Assembly (NCBI GenBank): GCA_964458615.1
Contig: CAYWJR010000011.1
Span: 1 to 32,128 of the forward strand
Length of the DNA: 32,128 nucleotides
Reading direction: 5' to 3'
Origin: SHNJ01 sp964458615
Lineage (GTDB): Bacteria; Pseudomonadota; Alphaproteobacteria; SHNJ01
The notes below the pieces were generated by a model. It was not told where the DNA came from. It ran no database searches and worked only from the letters and a program-made list of their open reading frames with translations. This document shows positions 14,315 to 23,326 of the stretch, piece after piece. Made by a program: the position numbers and the translations under genes. Every line of letters begins with the position of its first letter. Positions within the stretch are counted from its first letter, which is position 1.

Positions 14315-16219
14315 TTAAACGGTTGGCGTGTCCGGCGTTGCCGTGGCGGCGCCCGGTATCGTCGATTTACGGGATCCGGCCGCGCGGTCGGAATGCAACA
14401 GGCGGTCTTTGTCCAGTTTATCGCCGCGCAAAACCGCGCCGATTTCATCGCCGCTGAGCGTTTCATATTCCAAAAGCGCCTTTGCCAGCGTGTGCAGTTG
14501 GCCGATATTGTCTTTTAGGGTTTTTTCGGCGTGGGCGTATATTTCGTCGACCAACGATTTGATTTCTTCGTCGACCAATTTCGATGTTTCGTCGGAAACC
14601 GCGCGGGCGCGTCCCATATTGTGACCCAAATAAACTTCGTTGTCCGAATCGGCATAGGCCAGGAATCCTAATTTATCACTCATCCCCCATTCGGTGATCA
14701 TGCGGCGGGCGACGTTGGTTACCATGCGGATGTCGCTGGATGCGCCGGTGGTTACTTTTTCTTCGCCGAAAATCAAGCCTTCGGCGATGCGTCCGCCCAT
14801 GGCGACACACAAATCGGCGCGCAGTTTCGCGCGCGACATGGAATACCGGTCGTTTTCCGGCAAACGCATAACCATGCCCAATGCCCGGCCGCGCGGAATG
14901 ATGGTGGCCTTATGAATCGGGTCGGAATCGGGGCTGTGCAATGCCAGAATGGCGTGCCCGGCTTCGTGATATGCGGTCAGTTTCTTTTCATCTTCGCTCA
15001 TGGCCATGGAACGGCGTTCCGATCCCATCATGACTTTGTCTTTGGCCATTTCAAATTCGGTCATGCCGACGGCGCGTTTGCCCTTGCGTGCGGCCATCAA
15101 CGCGGCTTCGTTGACCAAATTGGCCAAATCCGCGCCGGAAAAACCGGGCGTGCCGCGCGCCAAAGTTTTTGGATCGACATCGGCAGACAGCGGAATTTTA
15201 CGCATATGAACTTTTAGAATTTTTTCGCGGCCATTAATGTCCGGGTTCGGCACGGTGATTTGCCGGTCGAAACGGCCCGGGCGCAACAATGCCGGATCCA
15301 AAACATCCGGACGGTTGGTCGCCGCGACGATGATCACGCCTTCGTTGGCTTCGAATCCGTCCATTTCCACCAATAACTGGTTCAATGTCTGTTCACGTTC
15401 GTCGTTGCCGCCGCCAAGCCCAAAACCGCGATGACGTCCGACTGCATCGATTTCATCGATAAAAATAATGCATGGCGCGTTTTTTTTGCCCTGTTCGAAC
15501 ATGTCGCGCACGCGGGATGCGCCGACGCCGACGAACATTTCGACAAAATCGGAACCGGAAATGGTAAAGAATGGAACATTCGCTTCGCCTGCGATGGCGC
15601 GCGCCAACAATGTTTTACCTGTTCCTGGAGGGCCGACCAGCAAAACGCCTTTTGGAATTTTACCGCCAAGGCGTTGGAATTTTTGCGGATCTTTCAGGAA
15701 ATCCACAACTTCTTCGAGCTCGCCCTTGGCTTCGTCGATGCCGGCGACGTCTTCGAATGTGATGCGGCCTTGTTTTTCATTCAACAATTTCGCCTTTGAT
15801 TTGCCGAATCCCATGGCCTTGCCCGCGCCGCCTTGCATTTGGCGCATAAAGAAAATCCAAATGCCGATGAACAGCAACATTGGGAACCAGGAAATGAAGA
15901 TCGACCAGAATCCGGTCGCGCCGTCTTCGGGCGGCGCGGCATTGATAACAACGCCTGCTTTTTCCAATTTTGAAATCAAATTCGGATCGTATGGGGAATA
16001 GGTGGTTACCGTTTTGCGTTCGGTGGTGATGCCGGTGATATTCTGGCCGCGAATCATGACTTCGGCCATTTCGCTGTTTTGAACTTTTTTCAAAAATTCC
16101 GAAAACGGCAAATTGGATGCCTGGCTGCGGCCGGCCGGGCCTTGGAAAATATTGACCAAAGCCAAAACCATTAATCCGATGATAATCCAAAGGGCGATAT
16201 TACGGCCAAACTGATTCAC
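14315..16219 (-). CDS. ftsH: ATP-dependent zinc metalloprotease FtsH
   Basis: 634 residues from the GTG at 16219, chosen because the family N-terminus (NQFGRNIALWIIIGL) begins there and AAAGGA lies eight bases upstream; a longer frame adds 15 atypical residues. Order: TM helix 8-25, periplasmic domain, TM helix about 104-124, AAA domain with Walker A GPPGTGKT (196-203) and Walker B IIFIDE (251-256), then the protease zinc motif HEAGH (418-422). The enzyme forms a membrane hexamer that degrades misfolded membrane proteins and regulators. It sits in the usual tilS-ftsH-folP order. The C-terminal tail is short and rich in Thr, Ala and Pro. Confidence 0.97.
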   Translation of the reverse strand: MNQFGRNIALWIIIGLMVLALVNIFQGPAGRSQASNLPFSEFLKKVQNSEMAEVMIRGQNITGITTERKTVTTYSPYDPNLISKLEKAGVVINAAPPEDGATGFWSIFISWFPMLLFIGIWIFFMRQMQGGAGKAMGFGKSKAKLLNEKQGRITFEDVAGIDEAKGELEEVVDFLKDPQKFQRLGGKIPKGVLLVGPPGTGKTLLARAIAGEANVPFFTISGSDFVEMFVGVGASRVRDMFEQGKKNAPCIIFIDEIDAVGRHRGFGLGGGNDEREQTLNQLLVEMDGFEANEGVIIVAATNRPDVLDPALLRPGRFDRQITVPNPDINGREKILKVHMRKIPLSADVDPKTLARGTPGFSGADLANLVNEAALMAARKGKRAVGMTEFEMAKDKVMMGSERRSMAMSEDEKKLTAYHEAGHAILALHSPDSDPIHKATIIPRGRALGMVMRLPENDRYSMSRAKLRADLCVAMGGRIAEGLIFGEEKVTTGASSDIRMVTNVARRMITEWGMSDKLGFLAYADSDNEVYLGHNMGRARAVSDETSKLVDEEIKSLVDEIYAHAEKTLKDNIGQLHTLAKALLEYETLSGDEIGAVLRGDKLDKDRLLHSDRAAGSRKSTIPGAATATPDTPTV

Positions 16220-16279
16220 GGTGCGATCCTTTCTTGATAACAAATATGCGCCAGAACATAGCAAGTTTTAGCCGGTTCG

Positions 16280-17659
16280 TCATATAAAACCGGCACTGTT
16301 CGTGATCTTATATTGGGGGTAGAAAACAATACGAAACCCGTATTCAGATAGATCCAATGCGCCTTTTTTCCAATAATTTAATTGCGGAATCGCGACCAGT
16401 TCCACAACGCCTTGCGGCGACGCATTGAAAACAGCCGGCAATCCGCATTTTATGGTGTGGGAATAATTTCGCGTTTGTTCGCGCAAATCCGGGCAATCGG
16501 CCACTGCCTGCGCCCATCCGTTTTCACCGGCGTATGATAAATATAGGCCGCTTTGCGCGGGCGGCGATGTCCATTCGATCAGAAACCGTCCATCCCAAAT
16601 CATGCCCGATTCGCGCGCGATTGGCAGAATGTTTTGCGCGGCGGCATATTCCCTGCACACCAAAATGGTTTTTTCGCCCGATTTTAATTCAATATCGACA
16701 ATGCATCCGGACAATGTTTTCGGCCACGACGCGCCGTTTGTTTTAAACGTGTCCTGAATTGCATCGTATAAATGCTGTAAACTGTGCAGGCGTGGCGGAT
16801 AATCGCGCCCGCCGATGCACGCCAGAATTCCAGCCAAAAGCCGCATACCGATTTCGTCGTCAAACCCGCAAAACATGGCGGCGTTGATTACGGCGAATCC
16901 CATGGGGTCGATGCGCATGGATTTTGCCGCCGCGATTGCGGTTTGCGATTCCAGAGCTATGCGCGCGCGGCGCATGTTTTGCGCGGTCGAATGCAATCTT
17001 TCCGGCGTTAATCCCAAGTAGCTGAATATTTCTTGGTGTTTGCGGAATTGAATCCGCGTGTAATCGTCATTATCGTTGCTGGGATCTTCGATCCAATTCT
17101 GATGCGCGGATTGCAATGTTGCGGTCAGCCGGGATTTAGGAATGTTCAACAATGGCCGCAACAATCGCGCGTTTTGCAAATACGACACCGGATCTGTTGC
17201 CGACAGCCCGTAAACGCCGCTGCCGCGCGAAAGGCGGATTAAGAAATTTTCCGCGCTGTCGTTTTGATGATGTCCGGCGCACAAATGCAAAATATGATTG
17301 GTTTTGCAGAAATCATTCAATAAACCGTAACGCGCTTTTCGCGCTTGTTCTTGGATGTTCGCATCTGGTTTAACCGTATGGCGCCATGGGACGATGTGAT
17401 GCGCGATATTGCGTTCGCGCATCCACGCGCCTACTTGCGCGGCTTCGTTTGCGGATTCGGGGCGCAACCCATGATCGATGGTGACGGCGATAACGGTCGA
17501 TCCGTTTGTTTGCGCCCAATCGTTCAATAACAGGCATAATGCCATGCTGTCCGCGCCGCCCGATACGGCGGCGGCGATTGTGGCGTTTTTTTCAAACGGT
17601 ATGAATGGCCGCATGATGGCGGCGAATTCATCCCGGCCGATGGGTTCGTTTGCGGTCAC
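16280..17659 (-). CDS. tilS: tRNA(Ile) lysidine synthase
   Basis: 459 residues from a GTG at 17659, which follows an AGGGG ribosome binding site and overlaps an out-of-frame ATG-TGA. The PP-loop SGGADS lies at 33-38, followed by TIDHGLRPES and the NFLIRLSRGSGVYGL region typical of TilS. The enzyme uses ATP and lysine to make lysidine at C34 of the AUA-reading tRNA(Ile), an essential step in decoding. The C-terminal half is divergent but of normal length. The gene lies between cpoB (15 bases upstream) and ftsH (60 bases downstream), as in many alphaproteobacteria. Confidence 0.93.
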   Translation of the reverse strand: MTANEPIGRDEFAAIMRPFIPFEKNATIAAAVSGGADSMALCLLLNDWAQTNGSTVIAVTIDHGLRPESANEAAQVGAWMRERNIAHHIVPWRHTVKPDANIQEQARKARYGLLNDFCKTNHILHLCAGHHQNDSAENFLIRLSRGSGVYGLSATDPVSYLQNARLLRPLLNIPKSRLTATLQSAHQNWIEDPSNDNDDYTRIQFRKHQEIFSYLGLTPERLHSTAQNMRRARIALESQTAIAAAKSMRIDPMGFAVINAAMFCGFDDEIGMRLLAGILACIGGRDYPPRLHSLQHLYDAIQDTFKTNGASWPKTLSGCIVDIELKSGEKTILVCREYAAAQNILPIARESGMIWDGRFLIEWTSPPAQSGLYLSYAGENGWAQAVADCPDLREQTRNYSHTIKCGLPAVFNASPQGVVELVAIPQLNYWKKGALDLSEYGFRIVFYPQYKITNSAGFI

Positions 17660-17674
17660 ATTGCCCCTAACGCA

Positions 17675-18574
17675 CTATCCTTGAGGTGCGGATGCGGTGC
17701 ATTTCAATTTTTTACTTTCGTTATCGGCGCGCATTTTGATGGCTTCGGTGGCTTTTGGAAATTCTTTGGATAATTTTCCAAACGACGCGCAGGCTTGTTT
17801 TTTATTGTCCAAATTCGCCAACGACAATCCCAGTTTCAACAAACTGTCCGGCGCCTTGGCGCCTTGGGAATATTGTTTATAGGATTTTACGAATTCAACC
17901 GCAGCCGATTTGAAATCGCCGCGCACATAAAAACTTTCCCCCAGCCAGTATTGCGCATTTCCGGCCAATGCGTGATCCGGATAAGACGCCAAAAATTGGC
18001 GCAACGCCGATTCGGCGGCGGGGTATTCGGAATGCTGCAATAACCCTAATGCGCGGTCGTAATCCGTCTTTGGGTCGGATGGCGCGGCCGGTTGCGCCGT
18101 GGCGGCGGTTTCACCGGGCGGTGTTGCCGTGTTTGCGGGTTGTGATTGCGGCGGTTGATTGCCGGTGACGGATAAATTATCCGGGTTGATCGCCGGATTC
18201 GCCGCCGCGGATTGCAATTTTTGTTCCATCATCTGCAGGCGCATTTCAATATCGCTGATGGTTTTGTCTTGGAAACTTTCCTGGCGCGACAGACGGTGAT
18301 TGGTTTCTTCGATTTTCCCGGTCAATTCGCGCATGTTGGTTTCAATCGCGCTGATGCGGGAATCCAGCCGGCTTAATGAAGATGAATCCAAATCTTCGGA
18401 TTTGGATTGTTTTCCTGCGGGCTGTTTCGCGCCGCCGCGGAACATTTCCATTTGAATATTTTGCATGTCGCGTTCCATGCGGTCCAAACGATCGACCATG
18501 ACTTGTAAATCGTCGGCGCGGGCATTCGTTGAAAAAAGCGCCAGCGCCAGAATGCAAAAAATAATAAACCGCAT
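17675..18574 (-). CDS. cpoB: Tol-Pal system coordinator CpoB (YbgF)
   Basis: 299 residues. The signal peptide ends at TNARA; residues about 24-120 are a heptad-like coiled coil (LDRMERDMQNIQME, then RLDSRISAIETNMREL) that trimerises the family; a Pro/Gln/Ala-rich linker follows. The last 125 residues contain TPR units (DYDRALGLLQHSEYPAAESALRQFLA, then NAQYWLGESFYVRGDF). CpoB links the Tol complex with peptidoglycan synthesis during division in the periplasm. GAGG is five bases before the ATG. It follows pal but lies beyond pal's terminator, so it is probably expressed from its own promoter with tilS. Confidence 0.93.
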   Translation of the reverse strand: MRFIIFCILALALFSTNARADDLQVMVDRLDRMERDMQNIQMEMFRGGAKQPAGKQSKSEDLDSSSLSRLDSRISAIETNMRELTGKIEETNHRLSRQESFQDKTISDIEMRLQMMEQKLQSAAANPAINPDNLSVTGNQPPQSQPANTATPPGETAATAQPAAPSDPKTDYDRALGLLQHSEYPAAESALRQFLASYPDHALAGNAQYWLGESFYVRGDFKSAAVEFVKSYKQYSQGAKAPDSLLKLGLSLANLDNKKQACASFGKLSKEFPKATEAIKMRADNESKKLKCTASAPQG

Positions 18575-18641
18575 AACAACCTCGAAACTGTTGACAGGAT
18601 ATAGGCTATTGTAATGAAAATTCCGTCATAAAAAAGGCAAA

Positions 18642-18668
18642 AAAACAGCCGCTAAAAGCGGCTGTTTT
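18642..18668 (-). terminator. Rho-independent terminator after pal
   Basis: Twelve-base perfect arms (18642-18653 and 18657-18668) with a three-base loop, stem core CAGCCGCT/AGCGGCTG, and on the minus strand a run of seven T after the stem. It lies 22 bases beyond the pal stop and closes the ruvAB-ybgC-tol-pal transcription unit. Confidence 0.9.
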
Positions 18669-18690
18669 CGCATAATAATCGCATGTTCGA

Positions 18691-19203
18691 TTACGATGTC
18701 GGGCCTGCGCCTTTCAACGATGTTACCGAACGGCGGTTTTGTGTCCAGGACGATTCATCCGAACCCAAAACGGCTGGACGTTCTTTGCCATACGAAATGG
18801 TTTCCAAACGGTTTGCCGATACGCCCAAGCTGACCAAATAATCTTTGACAGCGATTGCGCGGCGTTCGCCCAATGCCAAGTTGTATTCGCGTGTGCCGCG
18901 TTCATCGGCATGACCTTCGACGGTGACTTTCAAGCCGCCGAATTTTTTCAGCCAAGCTGCTTGACGTTCCAAAGTCGCTTTCGATTCGGAATTCAATTCG
19001 TAACGGTCATATTCGAAAAATACGCGGTCGCCGACGTTCAAGACCAAATCGTCTTGTGTGCCTGGCGTAACATCGGCGCGGTTGATGCCGCCTTTGCCGT
19101 TGCCTTTGCCGTCGCTGGAAGCGGAACCGGAAGAATCGGTTGTGGATGTGCAGGCAGTGACCAACAACATCGCTGCAATGATTGTGAGAAGACGTAAACG
19201 CAT
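18691..19203 (-). CDS. pal: Peptidoglycan-associated lipoprotein Pal
   Basis: 170 residues from the ATG at 19203, chosen because signal peptide and lipobox (LLVTAC) begin there and AAGGGG lies upstream; the longer frame is not credible. A Ser/Gly-rich linker follows the lipid-anchored Cys. The OmpA-like domain is clear: VFFEYDRYELN, VEGHADERGTREYN, LGERRAIAVKDYL, ISYGKERPAV and QNRRSV, with the Asp and Arg that bind diaminopimelate in peptidoglycan. Pal tethers the outer membrane to the wall and is moved by TolB and TolQRA. It is separated from tolB by 118 bases, which hold only a small dyad over the tolB stop. Confidence 0.97.
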   Translation of the reverse strand: MRLRLLTIIAAMLLVTACTSTTDSSGSASSDGKGNGKGGINRADVTPGTQDDLVLNVGDRVFFEYDRYELNSESKATLERQAAWLKKFGGLKVTVEGHADERGTREYNLALGERRAIAVKDYLVSLGVSANRLETISYGKERPAVLGSDESSWTQNRRSVTSLKGAGPTS

Positions 19204-19321
19204 AATAAAGTGCCCCTTATGTGCTAAGTTAACATGAATTGGTGGTTGTTTTGTTCGCCATACCAACAGTCGGACCCGCCGCAATGATGGCGATTCCAGA
19301 CGTATTTATAGGGTTTTTGCC

Positions 19322-20641
19322 CTACGGAATCAAGGGGGACCATGCAGGATCCGATGCGTCCATAGGGGTTGGGATAAGTTGCAGGTTTTTGCCCGTCAAA
19401 TCGACCGAATACAGCTTGGCTTGGGTGCTGCCGTTCGAATCCATCCGGCCTTGGCGGTAGAACATTAAAACCCGGCCATTCGGCGCCCATGTGGGGCCTT
19501 CTTCTAAATAGCTTTCGGACAATAATCTTTCGCCGGTTCCGTCGGCGCGCATGACGCCGATATAGAAACTGCCTTCCAAAAACTTGGTAAAGGCAATTAA
19601 ATCGCCGCGTGGCGACCAAACCGGGGTTGCATACCGGCCACGGCCAAAACTGATCCGTTTGGCTTCGCCGCCGCTGGTATTCATGACATATAATTGCTGG
19701 CTGCCACCACGGTCGGAATTGAACACGATTTGTTGGCCATCAGGGGAATAGGATGGCGATGTATCGATGGCTGGATTTTCCGTTAAACGTTTGGTTTGAC
19801 GGGTGTTTAAATCCATAATGTGGATGTCGGAATTGCCGTCATTCGACAAAGACATGATAACCTTGCGCCCATCGGGTGAAAACCGTGGCGCAAATGTCAT
19901 GCCCGGAAAATCGCCCAATACTTCTTCGCGGCCGGTGTCGATATTCAGCAAATAAACGCGCGGGCGGTTGCGGTAAAACGCCAAATAGGTGATTTCCTGG
20001 GTCGATGGCGAAAAACGCGGCGTTAAAACCAAATTGCGGCCATCGGTTAAAAACCGGTGGTTGGCGCCGTCTTGATCCATTATCGCCAGGCGTTTTATGC
20101 GCTTGTTGGCAAGACCGCTTTCGGAAACATAAACGATGCGCGTATCGAAATATCCTTCTTCGCCAGTGATGCGTTTGTAAATCGCATCCGATACGATATG
20201 CGCGACGCGGCGCCAATTGGCGGTCGGGGTGAAATACGCCAAACCCACCATTTGCTGTTCGGCGAATACGTCCCACAGCCGGAATTCAACGCGCAATCTG
20301 CCGTCGGATTGCAATTCCACCGATCCGCTGACCAATGCCTGGGCATTGATGGCGCGCCAATCCACAAAACGCGGTTGCAATTGCAACGCGGCGGGGGATT
20401 GGATGAATGCGGCGGAATCGATTGGATCGAACAGGCCGGAATTTTTCAAATTGGCGCGGATCACGGCGGAAATTTCTTGGCCGGTTTGAGTTTGGTTAGG
20501 ATTTTTCGCATAAAAATCGGTGATCGCTACCGGAATTGGATCGGCGACGCCGCGGGTGATGTCCAATTTCAATTCCGCATGCGCGGGCGTGGAAATTAAA
20601 ATGGCCAACAGGCAAAAAATCGGGGCAAGAAATTTTTTCAT
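19322..20641 (-). CDS. tolB: Tol-Pal system protein TolB
   Basis: 439 residues from the ATG at 20641, where the signal peptide (ending at PAHA) begins; a longer frame to 20761 is not supported. The N-terminal domain starts LKLDITRGVADPIPVAI. The C-terminal part is a beta-propeller with TolB repeats: LTPRFSPSTQEITYLAF, FAPRFSPDGRKVIMS, TSPSYSPDGQQIVFNSDRGG, ATPVWSPRGDLIAFTKF and GPTWAPNGRVLMF. It is a periplasmic protein that binds Pal and TolA. It lies 143 bases after tolA. Confidence 0.97.
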   Translation of the reverse strand: MKKFLAPIFCLLAILISTPAHAELKLDITRGVADPIPVAITDFYAKNPNQTQTGQEISAVIRANLKNSGLFDPIDSAAFIQSPAALQLQPRFVDWRAINAQALVSGSVELQSDGRLRVEFRLWDVFAEQQMVGLAYFTPTANWRRVAHIVSDAIYKRITGEEGYFDTRIVYVSESGLANKRIKRLAIMDQDGANHRFLTDGRNLVLTPRFSPSTQEITYLAFYRNRPRVYLLNIDTGREEVLGDFPGMTFAPRFSPDGRKVIMSLSNDGNSDIHIMDLNTRQTKRLTENPAIDTSPSYSPDGQQIVFNSDRGGSQQLYVMNTSGGEAKRISFGRGRYATPVWSPRGDLIAFTKFLEGSFYIGVMRADGTGERLLSESYLEEGPTWAPNGRVLMFYRQGRMDSNGSTQAKLYSVDLTGKNLQLIPTPMDASDPAWSPLIP

Positions 20642-20784
20642 AACAGGAATGTGCCTTTGAAAAATGGTTAGTTTATGACGGTAATGAAATAGCAGGTGAT
20701 TCTGTAACGGCAGTATTGTGGCGTGTTTGTCGAAATGTACGCGATTTTTGTAAAAAATCAATATGCCGATGGATTAGTCCGGCA

Positions 20785-21660
20785 TTACAGACCCAGCATC
20801 TGCCTTGGGTCGAAATTAATGGTCATGGTTTTCCACATTTCGTATTTTTCCGGCGGCAATTTAAGCGGCGTGCAACGCGGGTTTAACAAGGCGCGCAACG
20901 CGCTTTCGGCGGCGGCACGGTAATATGGGTCGAATTTGGCGCGCCCGGCGTCATCGACCACTTTTGCTTGGATCAATGTGCCGTCTGGATTCAACGATAC
21001 CCAAACCAATACAATTAAATCTTCGGGATTTTTGGCGCCGGCGGGCAGGTTCCAACAAGCTTCGATTTGGCGGCGCACGGCATCCATTTCGCTGATGCTG
21101 ATCGGCAAAGATGGAATAAACGGCTGATCCTGGGCGTGGGATTTTGTTTCAGGCGGATTGGGCGTTTGCACGGCCGGGGCGGGATCGCTTGGTTTCGGTT
21201 TGAATTTTTCCACCGTTTCCAGAACCGAATCGAAATCGTTCGGATCGGATTTGGATTGGTCAGGTTTTTTCGCGTCAGCGGGTTTCTTTTCATCCGCCTT
21301 CGGTTTTTCCGATAATTTCGGCGTCATCGCGTCGTGTTGCGGTTTGATTTCTGCAGGTTGCGGTTTGACCGGATCGGGTTTCGGCAGATCGGGTTCGATC
21401 GGCTGTACCTCGATTTTCTGCGTGTTGAATTTCGACGGCAACGGCGGCAGGTTTGTAATATCGGAAATTGGCACGATATCGACAATCACCGGCGCCGGCA
21501 GCGGCGGCAGGCTGTCTTTAAAGCTTGGCAAAACGATCATCGATAAAATGACAATTCCGGCATGCAAAAGAAACGAAAATAAAAATCCCATTTCCACGCC
21601 GTCGCTTTGCGGCAATCGCAGCCATTCCCGGTCATAAGCGGATGCCACGGCGCGGCGCAT
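20785..21660 (-). CDS. tolA: TolA-type energy-transducing protein
   Basis: 291 residues from the ATG at 21660, one base after the tolR stop. One TM helix (about 27-47, FLFSFLLHAGIVILSMIVL) anchors it in the inner membrane. The central region (about 58-170) is rich in Pro, Lys, Asp and Glu (PIEPDLPKPDPVKPQPAE, then KPKADEKKPADAKKPDQSK) instead of the long Ala/Lys helix of enterobacterial TolA. The C-terminal domain has VWVSLNPDGTLIQAKVVDDAG and YRAAAESALRALLNPRCTPL, as in alphaproteobacterial TolA. It transmits proton-motive energy from TolQR to TolB and Pal. Confidence 0.92.
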   Translation of the reverse strand: MRRAVASAYDREWLRLPQSDGVEMGFLFSFLLHAGIVILSMIVLPSFKDSLPPLPAPVIVDIVPISDITNLPPLPSKFNTQKIEVQPIEPDLPKPDPVKPQPAEIKPQHDAMTPKLSEKPKADEKKPADAKKPDQSKSDPNDFDSVLETVEKFKPKPSDPAPAVQTPNPPETKSHAQDQPFIPSLPISISEMDAVRRQIEACWNLPAGAKNPEDLIVLVWVSLNPDGTLIQAKVVDDAGRAKFDPYYRAAAESALRALLNPRCTPLKLPPEKYEMWKTMTINFDPRQMLGL

Positions 21661-21661
21661 T

Positions 21662-22120
21662 TTATTTCTTGCCCGGATTGGTTGGCGCCTGTGTGCCCGG
21701 CATTTCGGCAACCAACGCCACCTTGTCGAATCCTGCGGCGCTGATCATGCCCATGACATCCATAACCCGGCCATAGGCGATTTTTTTATCGCCGCGCACG
21801 TAAATGCGTTGATCGGATTTTTTCTTGGAAATCGCCTTTAGGCGCGGAATCAAATCCTTGGCCGACAATTGCGTTTCTTGCAAATAAATTTTGCCTGCGG
21901 AATCGACCGAAACCACCAACGGTTCGGTTTGTTCGTTGATCGCCGGCGCATCGCTTTGCGGCAAATCGACCGGAACGCCCACGGTCAATAATGGCGCGGT
22001 GACCATAAAGATAACCAATAGAACAAGCATGACGTCGACAAGCGGCGTCATGTTGATTTCAGCCATCGGCGCAAAATGGCGGCGCGACCGGTACGACCGT
22101 TTGGCGATACCCCCGGCCAT
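21662..22120 (-). CDS. tolR: Tol-Pal system protein TolR
   Basis: 152 residues. It has a short cytosolic part, one TM helix (MTPLVDVMLVLLVIFMVTAPL) containing the conserved Asp of the proton channel, and a periplasmic ExbD-like domain (PLVVSVDSAGKIYL, IYVRGDKKIAYGRVMDVMGMI). It works with TolQ as the stator that uses the proton gradient. Its ATG overlaps the tolQ stop by one base (TAATG), indicating coupled translation. Confidence 0.96.
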   Translation of the reverse strand: MAGGIAKRSYRSRRHFAPMAEINMTPLVDVMLVLLVIFMVTAPLLTVGVPVDLPQSDAPAINEQTEPLVVSVDSAGKIYLQETQLSAKDLIPRLKAISKKKSDQRIYVRGDKKIAYGRVMDVMGMISAAGFDKVALVAEMPGTQAPTNPGKK

Positions 22121-22854
22121 TAGGCTGCTTTCTCTTCTAGGCGGCGGGATAAAATGGCGCTGAATTCGCCCGCAAAACCTTCGAGTTTATTGGCATAACG
22201 TTCGATGTCGGACGAAATTTTATTGTACGCCATGACCGCCGGAATCGCGGCAACAAGACCGAGCGCGGTTGCAAACAATGCCTCGGCAATGCCGGGCGCG
22301 ACCACGGCCAGCGAGGTGTTTTTCGATGCGGCGATGGATGCAAAGCTGTTCATGATTCCCCACACCGTGCCGAACAAACCGATAAAGGGCGATGTCGATC
22401 CGACCGAAGCCAGGAAATTCATTTGCCGTTGCACTCGTTCCAATTCGCGGGTCAGGGTGATTTGCATCACGCGGTCGATCCGCATTTGCACGTTTCCGGC
22501 GGCTGGCAGATGCGCCACAACGCCTTTGGCGGCGGCGCGTTTCCATTCGGCCATGGCGGCGGTGAACAACGCGGCCATCGGATCGCCGGGGCGCGTGCCG
22601 ATTTTGTCATATAATTCTTCGAGCGAACGGCCAGACCAAAATGTGTCTTCGAATTGATCGGCGGTGCGGAACAAACGTTTCAGGCGGACGATTTTATCGA
22701 AAATGATCGTCCAGCTCCATAACGACGCGAACAGCAAAATCAGCATGACGATTTTCACGATCCAATCGGCTTGTAAAAAAAGTCCCATAATCGACAAATC
22801 CGCGGCGGCGGCGGATCCTGCTAAATTTACGGCGTCAACAACGTTCGCAGTCAT
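22120..22854 (-). CDS. tolQ: Tol-Pal system protein TolQ
   Basis: 244 residues from the ATG at 22854, preceded by CAGGAG at seven bases; the longer frame runs into the ybgC coding region. Three TM segments are visible: about 25-44 (IVKIVMLILLFASLWSWTII), about 140-160 (SVGSTSPFIGLFGTVWGIMNSF) and about 175-200 (GIAEALFATALGLVAAIPAV), the last two being the typical MotA/TolQ/ExbB core. It forms the pentameric stator with TolR. It starts one base after the ybgC stop (TGA), so ybgC and tolQRA are one unit. Confidence 0.97.
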   Translation of the reverse strand: MTANVVDAVNLAGSAAAADLSIMGLFLQADWIVKIVMLILLFASLWSWTIIFDKIVRLKRLFRTADQFEDTFWSGRSLEELYDKIGTRPGDPMAALFTAAMAEWKRAAAKGVVAHLPAAGNVQMRIDRVMQITLTRELERVQRQMNFLASVGSTSPFIGLFGTVWGIMNSFASIAASKNTSLAVVAPGIAEALFATALGLVAAIPAVMAYNKISSDIERYANKLEGFAGEFSAILSRRLEEKAA

Positions 22855-22855
22855 C

Positions 22856-23326
22856 TCAATCTCCTGATTTTGTCCCATTTTGCGGGGGACAGAATTTTTC
22901 CAAATCATCCCGCAGAAATGCGGGAATACGGGATGCTTTACCATCTTTATTGACGGCAACCAAGGTTACATTCAACGCCGTCAGCGGCAAAATATCCGCC
23001 CCGGCCTGTTTGTTGATAACTTGCCGGAATTCCAAACTGGCGCCGCCGATGCGTGTGATTTCGCTTTGAATTATAAGCCAGTCGTCAAGCCGGGCAGGCG
23101 CCATGTAATCGATATGGCATTGACGTACGGCAAAAATAAGGCCTTCTTTATCGGCAATATCCGCAACATTATGGCCGATTTCGCGTAAAAATTCGATTCT
23201 GGCGCGTTCCGCGAAATTTAAATAACTGGCGTGATAAACCACCCCGCCCGCGTCGGTTTCGGCGTAATAAACGCGGGTTTGGAACAAATGCGGCTGCATG
23301 GACGGTTTTACGATCGGCACCTGCAT
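22856..23326 (-). CDS. ybgC: Tol-Pal associated acyl-CoA thioesterase YbgC
   Basis: 156 residues with a hotdog fold. The family motif YYAETDAGGVVYHASYLNFAERAR contains the catalytic Asp and the His of this 4-hydroxybenzoyl-CoA-thioesterase-like group; FAVRQCHIDYMAPARLDD is also typical. YbgC hydrolyses short-chain or phospholipid-related acyl-CoA and belongs to the Tol-Pal operon, although it is cytosolic. Its ATG directly follows the ruvB stop (TAAATG), linking the ruv genes and the tol genes in one transcript. Translation could alternatively begin at the Met ten codons in. Confidence 0.94.
   Translation of the reverse strand: MQVPIVKPSMQPHLFQTRVYYAETDAGGVVYHASYLNFAERARIEFLREIGHNVADIADKEGLIFAVRQCHIDYMAPARLDDWLIIQSEITRIGGASLEFRQVINKQAGADILPLTALNVTLVAVNKDGKASRIPAFLRDDLEKFCPPQNGTKSGD

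Noticed and set aside
16220..16264. Extended N-terminus of FtsH
   Set aside because: The 15 extra residues do not match the family, and the GTG at 16219 has a good AAAGGA ribosome binding site and the family N-terminus.
19305..19324. TAGGG/CCCTA dyad at the tolB stop as a terminator
   Set aside because: Only five base pairs, overlapping the stop codon, and no T-run; pal expression must pass through.
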